DNA of 64,000 bases from Maea johnstoni (taxonomy: Eukaryota > Annelida > Polychaeta > Spionida > Magelonidae), in the NCBI GenBank assembly GCA_963942565.1, contig OZ012700.1, forward strand, positions 22,404,717 through 22,468,716, written 5' to 3'. This document shows, piece after piece, positions 49,001 to 61,000 of the stretch; the stretch's first letter is position 1; each line of letters begins with the position of its first letter. A program made the translations under genes and the position numbers. Below the pieces are notes generated by a model. It was not told the origin of the DNA. It did no database searches and worked only from the letters and a program-made list of their open reading frames with translations.

Positions 49001-52000
49001 GCGCAGTTTTCCTTTGGTAGTTTTGGCTTGTTCAAGGGTTCTTGGCTCCATCTTTTGTAAAGGAGCTAATCTAACTCTCTTTAAATACCACTTGAATCCC
49101 TTAGTTTTACTTGTTACAGTACTGCTTGATATCAATCAAGATGGTGTCTCTCACTTGAACAAATGGCTGTTTCTAGATACAATTTATTTTTTCAAATTTT
49201 TAAAAAAATAATCGATCTTATAAAATTGCAATTGATCATCAAAATCAGAGGTTGAATGAGCAATTAATTGGTATGTCCGATGAATCAGACGATCCCTACT
49301 CTGGAGTAGATTTTTTTTTAATTACCCCATTGGTGAGCAGACCAGACTCAATTTGTGCTTTAACCAATTAATGCTCGCAGCAGCCAAAAGTAGCCTCACA
49401 ACTTTGATGAAATCTTGCAGGTAAAAGCCTAGTTAGAAAAATATTTGATGGAGAAATTTTGATCAGGACATTACCGACAACTCTCCTTCAAATATTTTGT
49501 GAAGCCATTTTCAATTCTAGAATTATTGTTAAAATTATCAAAGATTCAGACAATGATTTCTGTAGGAACTCTAAAGCATTAGTAAGTTAACCTTTTCCCT
49601 TCTGACAACTTTTAGCATAACTCACACCAGAGAAATACATCCCCTTGATCCGCAACCCCATAGGTACTGCATGCTAGCCTCTACGGCATCTGCGCCTCGG
49701 GTTACGCGCTGTAGCCTGGGGTTGTATAGGTCACGTGATCTGTGAACTGCTGGCTGGCTGGGGGATGTTATCCTATCTAAAAGATCTTCACTGGCTGCCC
49801 ATCAGGAAAAGGATTGAGTTCAAGATTCTGCTTTTGACTTTCAAATGCATGCAAGGATGTGCCCCTCTATACTTGAGGGAACTGTTAGTCAAACAAGCCA
49901 ATACAAGGACTCTAAGATCAAACACCAAGAACTTATTACAGATACCACTCACTAATCTGAAAAGGTTTGGTGACAGAGCATTCTGTGCCTAAGCACCACG
50001 CCTTTGGAATGAGCTCCCTGACAACATCAAGGCAGCTGGTAGTGTGCAAAACAGCTGAAAACATTGCTATTTCGAAAGGAGTTTAATTGACTATATGGAC
50101 CATGACAACTGTCCAATGACTCTAAAGCGGTTTTGAACATTATAGGTGGAAAGGGCGCTATATCAAATATCAATTATTATTATTATTATTATTAGGTCAG
50201 ATAGTGAGAGGCAGCGAAATTTGATGATTCATGACCAGTGCCCACTCCCTGTCTACTTCTTTCAGCTCACACTTATTTTAGTAAAATCCAAAAATTATAC
50301 GAAGAGGGACTGGGAAAAGCAACAGATACAACTTTCATACCTATCCCTAGCCTTCTACTGTAAATTCGGAAAATATTGCGTTGATTTAATTTTAGGGATT
50401 TTTAGCGTTTAGCCTCGGACGCAAAATTTAAATTCGCTATGTTTAGTGCTGCCACTTTAAGTGTATAGCTGCTACTCAATGTTGCGGCCAATTCACAAAG
50501 TTAAAAAACGCAAAAATCGATTTTCTGTGAATTCGCAAACTTTACTCTACACAATCTAGTGAATCTACGGTATTTCTCTTTTAGGTTTTATTTGAACGAG
50601 GCAAGCTGACGCAGAAAGGCCAGCTGGTGCTGGACAATAATCTCAGCGCGGCCATCAAGGAGCCGCTGGTGCCTGGCAGGGAATTCTGGGATAGCTCCAA
50701 GACGCTGAAGCATCTGACGGAGGCGGATTACTTCCTGGATGATGAGAACGAAGAGGCTGGCGTCAAACTGCCAGATGTTTTGAAGAAAATGGTCTCAGAC
50801 AGTAAGTAGAAGTACTTGATACATTAGGGTACTGTATAACTGGTTAATTTGGCGTGTACTTAAGTTGGCGTTTCTTTCCAAAAAGCATTTTCCCTGTATT
50901 TTTTATTTTGGCGTCTGGAGCAGTCAGAACAACGCCATCTTCATGTAGACATATTTTTATGCGATCTTTAATTTGGCGTTGATGGGCATTCGCCAAATAA
51001 CGCCAAATTAAAAACCACGCCAAATTAACCAGTTATGCAGTATCCTTGGTACATTCCTGTTGTACATCCTTACCCTTATACTAGTTATACTTTTCTTTTC
51101 TAATTATATTTCTCATTTGTAAGATATTATTGCACACAATATACTTTTGTACTGCACTTTTGACATGCAAAACTGAAAAAAATATATTTAAAAAAAAAAA
51201 AAGTAGAAGTAGGGAATTGCACTATTAAAATACAATACAATATCAATATTTCCTTAACAATACAGCACCTTAATGATATATCTAACGATGTTGCCTACCT
51301 CCCAGGGACCTGATTCTGTTAAATTTAGCACAGTTAGCTTTAGATATTTTGCTGATGAATAGCGAACTGCCTTCTTACAGGGACGACAAGAAGCATTTCA
51401 AATTTTAATGATTCAATATGATACATAACTAAACTTTTTTGATACAATACTTTTTCCTGTCCTGACCCATGGTAGAATGGTTGTAAGGGTCAACCACTGG
51501 TCTGCCACAAATCTACTGCTGACCAGAAGTTTTTTTGTAAGGTCATTTTTTAGTGTTCTTCCGATTGTTCGAACATGCCGTACAGCGTTTGTTTGTGCCT
51601 CCGGTTACGATGATCGAACACAATTTTCCATGTTCGAACAAAAAAACGGACAAGTATAAACATTCCATTCAAAAAATAGTTGGACTTTCGGTACTGTCAA
51701 ACAGAAGTTTATTTACCTGTTTATGGCCCCACCAAACTGGGAACAATTCGGGACCGCTCTAGAGAGACGAATGAACCAGATCCACCTCTCTAAGCGTTCA
51801 ATGTAAACATGCCACCATTTCTATTTACCTTGCGTCATATAGGGTACCGCATTTTGACTATATGACATAGAGATAATAAGACTGGGGTTTTGGAAAAGGG
51901 CAGCAAAATTTTTCTGGTGTGTGTGTTAAGAAATCCTAACCGCTAATGACTGTATTCAGTCTTAACAAACATGCGTCCCTAGCTCAACAATGGAGCATCA

Positions 52001-55000
52001 CGTTGTTTGTCGCTACCACGGCTGTGTAGTCATGACAACAAGTGGGGGAGGGAGCTGGTGGGTGGCTCCCTCTAGGTCGTATCAGTCGAAATAACCTAAG
52101 CGGTTTCATACTTTGGTAGTAATCGTCAGAGGAGGGGGCAGAAAGATGAAAAAAGACCAGAATTTAACTCTATTGGGTTTGGGTCAAAAAATGTGGAAAA
52201 ATGGAAAAAGGTGACCTGCGATCACAGGTGGAATGCTGTATGTAATTTGGAGTCGAAATAGATAAATGTGAATGGGATCAACACAGGCTGATCTGCCTGG
52301 TATAGAAATTGAGTAGGTGTCTTAGTGGACTATAAACGCATGTTTAGAAAAATAAAAACACTGTGCACGTTGAGCGTGTTCTGAGCATCAACACCTGGTG
52401 GAGCGTGGTAGTAAACAAATAAGTGACAGGGGCAAACGTGCCACCAGGTGTGAAGGTGAGGGGGGGCCCTACCGTATTCTAGTCAAATACATTGAGTCCC
52501 ATGGGTGTGGTGGAACGAAGTCTATGGATCCATAGGCGTTCGAATGAAAGTCTAATTTCTAATGACTCCTTTGAGTCAGGGTCTTTTTGTCCAAATTGGA
52601 GAACGTGTAATTTAACGTTCCCTAGACCTTGATGGTCCTCCATATTAAAGTGTCGGCCGACACTATGTGTGGAGTTATGCTGTGTGATGTAACGGAAGTG
52701 TTCACACATCCGTTCACTGAGTGTACGCTTAGTGTGTCCGATGTACTGTTTGAAGCACACTTGACAAGTAATACAATAAATGATATTATTGGTCTTGCAA
52801 CTACAACTCCGGATGGTGTTGTATTTGCGACCAGTGATCGGACTTTTAATGCTTCCACTTTTGTCCAATTTTATGCAGTACCTGCAGTTTTGTCTAGAGC
52901 AGGGTGTGCGTTTGTAATTTCTTTGGAGGTTCCCCATGGGCCGGACGTCCATGGGGTTTCTTACTAAAGCTCTAACCAAAAAGGTCCCGAATGTTTTTGG
53001 GCCGTCTAAAGCCCTGAGTTACTTTCCAATTGATCACTTCTCTGGTTGCTGACGATTTGTCCAGCATATCCCAGTTTTGTTTAACAATATCACCCAATAT
53101 CCTACCACTTGGGTGGTAGGTGGTGATGAGAAAAATCTCATCTAGGTAGGCATCAGGGTCCTGATTGTCTTCCTTGGGTTTGAGAAGAGAGTCCCTATCT
53201 AAGTGAAAAGCCTTACTGAAGGCTTTTTGCAAAATAGCTGGCGGATATTTGGCTCTAAGGAAATGTTTAGACATTTCCCGAGCATGAAAAATAAAGTCAT
53301 TTATTATATATGACATAGAGATGTTTTGAAGCGGCATGCAAAACCACATCTACACAACTTCGATTATTAATCGACCATCGGTTGTTCAGGTGGACCAGTG
53401 ATCGATCTTGAAAATTCGGACCGATTCCAAACACTAGTCATTTGTCTGTTTTTTCAGGTGATTCTCTTGGTCACACGTCAGCTGAGGGGTACGAACTGGC
53501 ACTCAGCGCTCTTGGTGGTGCCACCTGGTGAGTAAAAACTCAACCTATCCATGCCTTGAGATTCTCGTCTGGATCAATGATATAATTGAAAATACCTTTA
53601 GAATTAAGCAATGCTTCAATATCTATTTGTATGAGGATTGTGGGTTGGTTTGTATACCACATGAAATCGGTATTTCAAAAATGTCTTGCCGATTTTGGCC
53701 ATTGAGAGCAGTTAGTGGTTAAATAAATAATTCATAAATTCATAACTAAAAATGTTATTATAGGTGATACATATAAATGTCATACTTCCAGTGTGCCTGA
53801 GAGGTCATCAAAAACAAATTTTGGCAACCGATGCTAAATTTTATAGATTTTTTAAACAGATGACCAATTGTTGTTCCGTGAGCGCCAATGGTGATGTAGG
53901 ATATCATTTTTTTCCTGTGCTAGGTACCTGAAGGATTGCCTGATTGACCAGGAGCTGCTCTCTATGAAGAACTTCAAGGAGTACACGCCTCTGGATGATA
54001 GCACAGTCAGCAAGAACGCAAAAACCGCCACCTTTCTGGAAGGGAGAAGTCACATGGTTAGTTTCAGAGTGAGAAGGAAAAAGGTTTTGGTTGTGATTTG
54101 ATTCTATTGAAACCACAAGGTGAGTTTTAGAGTAAGAGGAAAACTTATTGGTTGTTATTTGACTATATTGAAATCATAGGCTGAGTTTCATAGGAAAAGG
54201 TTTTGGTATTTTATAGAAATCACATGGTGAGTTTCAGAGTTAGAGGGGAAAAGGGTTTTGGTTGTTATTTGATTATATTGAAATCATAAGGTGAGTTTAG
54301 GAGTGAGAGGGGAAAAGGGTAATTCATGGTTGTTATTTGATCATATTGAAATCACAAGGTGAGTTTCGGAGTTAGAGGGGAAAAAGGTTTTGGTTATTAA
54401 TTGATTATATTGAAATCATAAGGTGAGTTTCAGAGTAAGAGTGGAAAAAGGTTTTGGTTGTTATTTGATTATATTGAAACCACAAGGTGAATTCCGGATT
54501 AGAGGGTAAAAAAGGTTTTGGTTGTTATTTGATTACATTGAAATCACAAGGTGAGTTTCATGAACAAGTTCAAGTTGTATGTTCTTTATCGAAATATAAA
54601 GACAATGAATTGTTATAATCTGTGAATTATTTTCATAAGTATGAATTATCCAAATTTAAAATTCTTGCGTTCTTTCTGTTGCTTGTTATCAGGTGCTGGA
54701 CAGCGTGACCCTGATGAACCTTGAGGTTCTGGAGAACGCCACAGATGGCAGCACCGAGGGCACCCTACTGGAGAGACTGGACCAGTGCTCAACGCCATTC
54801 GGTTGGTAGAGTTTTTTTTATTGAATCACTGTATACGCCTTTAATTTGGAGTGCTTAAGATTTCACTTTACAGCCCTGCTGGAGGGTATTTGTGGTACTT
54901 TAAATTTGGGCATTCCAGCACTTTTACTATATAATTTTTACTTTATAGGTATAGTAGGATGTTTTTGGCGCGAAGCGAAAATTAAATGCCTGTTAAAAGT

Positions 55001-58000
55001 ACCAGTTATACAGTATTCATTCATGCTCAAAGCTTCCAAAAGCTGCCTGGCAAATTAGGCGTAATCTTATAGGCTCAGGCATAATTGGGTTAATACTTGT
55101 TGATCAGAACGCTACCAGCAAATCTTCTTCAGAAGTTTTGAAAAGGAATTTCTTATTTCCAGGTTATTGCTTAAAGTGAATATCCAGACAACAATGCGAA
55201 GAGTAACTTTTTCAGTATAATGTGTGAACTCATGTGTGCCTGGGACTCACTGGCGGATGTCATCTTTTCCTAGGATACGTTTAACTCTTTCAATGCTGAG
55301 GCTACTTTCGTCCTAAGCACAATTATGCAAAGATTTTTGAAAATCAGCGGAATGCTCTCATGTTGGTATCCATTGGAAAGCTCTTGCTGAGTGCTCTCAG
55401 ATGAGTACCAGGGTTTCGGTCATTTTTCAGTTTTTTTGCATCATTTTGGTATCGGCCAAATTAGCCACTAGCATCATAAGGGTTAACCCTTATGCTGGTG
55501 GTGGCTAATTTTACCAATACAAAATGATGGAAAAAAACTGAAAAATGACCGAAACCCTGGCACATGGGTACTCATCTGAGTGTACTCTGAGAGAGTTATC
55601 CAATGAATGCCAACATGACAGGGTTCAGATGGTTTTCAAAAATCTTTCCATCCTTGTGCTTCGGACGAGAGTAGCCTCAGCTTTGGAAGGGTTTTTACAA
55701 AATTTCGGTGTGGAGTGTAAATTTTCAATGTGTTTGAAGGAGCATTGTGGGTTATGGTGGAACAAGATTTCTCCTTCGAAAGTTTGGCATTAAATCTTTT
55801 ATTAATAAAAATATTACCAATATTGTTGGGGCAACATCTTTGAGTAACTGGGTTAAACCACTAATGCTCACAGCAGCCAGAAGCAGCCTGACAATTTTGA
55901 TGAAATCTTGCAGGCAAGATATTTTCCTGCTCGCAGAGCAACTTGGCCATGCTGTACTTATCTAGAAAATACAGCTTTCTTTGGTGTAGTGTCAACAAAG
56001 TTGTAACATTGTGTTGTGTTTTGCTGTTGTCAGGCAAGCGGTTACTGAAGCACTGGATCTGCGCCCCTCTCTGTAACCCGAGCGGCATCAACGATCGTCT
56101 GGACGCCGTCGACGACCTTGTGGGGTCACCAGAGGTCATGGCAGAGGTCACGCAGATACTGAAGAAACTACCCGACCTAGAGCGACTTCTCAGCAAGTAA
56201 GTCTGAACTTTTTTTATTTTTAAAATAATTAATTGTACAATTTCTGAGATAACTCAGAGAAGCAGAACATTACGATCGTAGTCTATATTTTCATAATAAC
56301 AACTTTGCATTTCTTTATAAGACATTTTCTACTGTGCATGTATTCTTACAATAAGCAAATGAATATTATTCTATAAGTGAAATAGAAAATATGTATAGTA
56401 AGTCTAAACTTAGATGAATAAAAGAATGGATATGTAGCGAAAGACCAATTACTATATACACTATAGTGAAGACCTGGCTATGCCAGGGGTCTCGAATCTG
56501 GCCTAAGTGTGATATCACTAGGAGACAAAGACCAATAAAGGCTCTAGTATCAGTTACATGGGCAGAACACAACTTTTGGGCTATTTGCTGCAGCCAGCTT
56601 GTTCAGGTTGACTGGCTGTGTTTTTTTTTATCCACTTGTTTTTATTCATCTGAGGTGTAAAATAAAATTTAGTGCAAAATCCTGTTCAGTAGCTGAGTGC
56701 AATTAGGAACCGGTGAACCATGAAATCTACCCCCCATGAAAACTAAATTTCCAAGAATTTAAGAAGCGTTCTGGGTTAGATTTTGATCAAGATTACTCCT
56801 TCAAATATTTTCTGAAATTGCTCTTGTTAGAGAGATATCACCAAAAATGGATTTTCAGGGTGCGGGCAGATTTTGTGGTACGGGGGTACTGCTTCCGAGG
56901 TATAAAATTTGCCTTAAGTGCTACATAGATGTCTTTGCAGTTTGCTATTTATTAAGTATTTTAATTTTCTGACACTCCCCCTGACAGTACCAAATATAAA
57001 AAAGTATGTTCTTTTGAGGCAGACAGTATCATCAAAAAATATTGTTAAAGAAATATTGATATTGTATTGTGTCTTATGAAAAATTTTAAAGTTGCTGATG
57101 TCTACTCCCTTACATAGGCCTTTCTTAACTAATTCTTTGAATGGGTAGTAGGGTCTTGGCCAGGATTTCAAAAATGCCTGTCCAAAACAGCAATTTCAAA
57201 ATTTCTGCCCGTCCAGATTTAGCTATTAATCTACTTCAAATCCATATACCAGCTACAATTAATAGCCTAGTGAGTCAAACAGGGCAGTTTACACTTCAGG
57301 ATTGTCCTAGAAGATGGTTTGTTAGAAAAATATTTGCTTATTACACCCCAAAGATCAAAATTGAAAAATCTACTTAGAAATTTTTGCCTGTCCAAAAAGG
57401 AGGTTTTAAAGAAACTACCTGTTCAAAAGACAGGCAGGACGGGTCCTGGCTAAGTCCCTGAATTGGCTAGTATCAAGAGAATAGCCATGTCTAAATCTCT
57501 GTTCCAGAATCCACACCTTGGGATCGGCAACCAGGAATACGAATCACCCAGATGGCCGCGCTATCATGTACGAGGATGTGGCTTATAGGTAAGAACTGAC
57601 TTACTCATCAAATTGTTAGCAGATAAGATTTGACAGTACAAGGGGTGCAGGGATTGACTTAAACCCTTCCAATGCTTCGGCTGCTTTCGTCTAAACCTCA
57701 AGGATGCAAATTCTTTTGTAAACCATCTAAATCCTGTCATGTTGGTATTCATAAGATAGCTTTCGCTGAGTACTCTCAGATGAGTACCCATTTGCCAGGG
57801 TTTCAGTCATTCTTCAGGTTTTTGCATCATATTGTTTTGGCCAAATTAGCCACCAGCAGCATAAGGCCTAGAAAAAAATATTGTTTGTTTCCTGTAATGG
57901 TCCAGAAAATAATAGGGTAGGTAGGTCAGTAAGATGATTTTTTTTTCAAAAATGTGTGTTTTATGCATGTTTTACATTAATTTGGAGTTGGATGGGCGGG

Positions 58001-61000
58001 AAAAACTTTGAATAAAAACTTGTTAGGGTAGGGTTACAGGAAACAAACAACTTTTTTTTAGGCCTAAGGGTTTTAGCATCATCTTCAGGCAGGAGCAGGT
58101 ATGGATTTAAAATTTAGGAGAAAATAAATGCCTGTGTGTGCAGTGTGCTGGTAACAATGTGCATGAGGCACACTTTCAAGCCTTATTTGGGTGTCTGGAC
58201 GTGGCTCGCCCAGAACATTTAGAAATACATGTGCTCAGAAATGCATTTTGGATCAGTATAAGGCTTAAAAAAAGAAATTGTTTGTTTCCTGTAACTGTCT
58301 GAAAAAAATTAGGGTAGGTAGGATGGTAAAAAAAATTTTTTTTGATTATTTCTTTGGTCAAAAATGTGTGTTTTATGCATGTTTTACGTTGATTGGGAGT
58401 TGGGAGCGTGGAAAAAACATTAGGTAGGGGTTTTTTTTGAATAAAAACTTGTTAGGGTAGGGTTACAGGAAACAAACAACTTTTTTTTAGGCCTAAGGAT
58501 AACACATGGAGAGCAGCATGCAACATAACTGTAATGTTTTGGGCAGTCTTCACAATGTAACTCGCTTTTGTTTAACAGAGTGGCGGGGCAAGTAAACTTT
58601 AGGGGCAGTTTCCCCCGCTTAGCAAGTAAAGTTTTATAACCTATAGTGCACCCTTGATGGATAAAAAAGATCTTTAGATAAGTAAAAAATATATATATAA
58701 AAAAAAATATTCCAAGGTATTCCTGCTGATAATTGGTATGTCAACTCTTAAGCCACCATAATTAAAGGTCTGGTCTCAAAATCACATGCTCCAGGGGCAA
58801 ATGCCCTCTAAGAACCATTTAGGGCAGTCCCTGCCTTAGGTCATATCACTATTAGAGAACTATTAAGAATCTTGAAGGATTTCATTACTCTATACGAATA
58901 GTCCAAATAGGTGTCACTATATATAAATAGTCCAAATAGGTCTTGTTATTGTGAAAGAAAGCAACAATGACAGTCAATGACTTTGCCAGCAGGGCGTCTA
59001 GTTGTTATTTGGACACCCAAACCCTCAAAAATCGAATATGACGTAACCACATATTTTTTTATGAAGAATTTATAAAAGTGTCATCTTCAAACAATTAATT
59101 GAAAGGTATTACCTCAGTGTAAGGCCTAAAAAAAGTTGTTTGTTTGCTGTAACTCTACCCTAACAAGTTTTTATCCCAAAAAATCCCTACCCTTATGTTT
59201 TTTCAGCCCTCCCGACTCCAAATCATCAGAAAACATGCATAAAACACACATTTGGAACGAAAAAAATCATAAAAAAAAAAATCCAACCTACCTACCCTAT
59301 TTTTTTACCGTTACAGGAAACAAACAACTTTTTTTTCTAGCCTAATTGCTATAATATTGATCAAGGCAATTAACATTTTATCAGTGAATAAGTTCATGTT
59401 CTCTGTGAAGTACTTATGAATTTGGATTTTGGAATTTTGTTTTAAGTTTTCTACCATATTATGGCTAAGACGTGACTAGCAAATTGTAAGTAGTGGAGGA
59501 AACTTGAGTGCTGGTGCAAAAACCACTGCATACAATACTTGATACAAACCCAATTACTGATAAGGAAGTATTGTATCATTAACCCTTCCAATGCTAAGGC
59601 TACTTCCATCCAAAGCACAATGACGCAAAGATTTTTGAAAACCATCTCAACCCTGTCAGGTAGGTATTCATTGGAAAGCTCTCGCCGAGTACTATCAGAT
59701 GAGTACCCATTTGCCAGGGTTTCAGTCATTTTTCAGGTTTTTGCATCATTTTGCATTGGCCAAATTAGCCACCAGCAGCATAAGGGTTAAAGATCTGTGA
59801 AACTTGTATTGCATAATGATATGAAATTGACTTAACTGTGAAAAAGACAACTACAAGAAAGCATTTCACTATTTTTTGTATCAAATTTCTAGACCTGACA
59901 GTGCTAGATTTAACAAAGTTAGGCTCCTTGGAGGCGGGCAGTACCATTAAAACATGTTGATATTGTATTTTTAAGGATATACCAATATTATGTGTTATTG
60001 TGAAAGCTTAAAAGGTGCCAAACACTGATATTACTTTTGATGACCGTCTTTTCAGTAAGAGGAAAATCGAGGACTTTCTCTCTGTGCTTGGGGGTTTTCA
60101 GACTGCAGTGAAAATAGCTGATAAGTTCCAGGATGTTGCAACTAAATTCAAGTAAGTACAAATTTCTGCGTCTACACCCATCTTTAGTGGTTAGTACACA
60201 GGTCGTTGGTACGATATCAAATGCCCATATCAGACGGGGAAAAAATATTGTATTATTAAAGATCTGGTATACCGATATCGTTTATCGACATAAAACTGAC
60301 TTTGCAGGGGCAACAAACACACACACATACACACACACACACTCACACACACTTAACCCATTTATGCCTGTATCGGCCAAAAACGGCTGGTTATATGGTT
60401 ATATCACTCTAATAAGAATGATTTTTAGGAAAAACAAATTGGAATTGTTGATCAAAACCGAAAGCACATCTCTCCGACTGAGGGCGGATAGCAGGCCTGA
60501 TTGCACTCTCCAACAGGGCGTAACGAATTTATCACATGCTCTTTCATGCTAAGAAAAAATAACAAATACACCTCAATCAAAAATAAGTTGCGAGGTCAGA
60601 GCGAGGCTGCTGTCCAAGTGGTAATATTGAATTTTGCCGTGCGATATTGCATTCTGCTGTTCGATATTGAATCTACAAAGTGTGAACGGCTCCAGGTCTA
60701 ACACCTATTGACCAATCAGCATAGAGAATTACAGCAGAGCAGGTGGTAATCTGCATTATGTCACGTGTAATATTCAGTTATTTTCTACCCTGCCAAGAAG
60801 TTGACTGATCTCTCCATACCCCTCTTCCCGTTGTTCCAGGTCTAAGTTGCTGAAGCAGACCGTGCTGGTCAACAGTGAGGATCAGAAGAGCTACAAGTTC
60901 CCAGACTTGACGGAGGAGCTGGAGTTCTTTGATGTAAGTAGGGAAAGGTACCGGTACACAGCAAAAAGTTTTGGACAGCAAACGGACGTCCGCAATATTT

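Noticed and set aside
50146-50412. Small open frame after the LINE
   Set aside because: It spans the (ATT)n tail and the repeat's right part; no protein similarity.
54051-54567. Additional coding exons in the tandem array
   Set aside because: Units contain in-frame stops and interrupt a conserved junction (exon 17 to 18) that joins in frame without them.
55943-56200. Independent start codon for a short protein over exon 19
   Set aside because: It is simply exon 19 of MSH6 read with upstream intron sequence.
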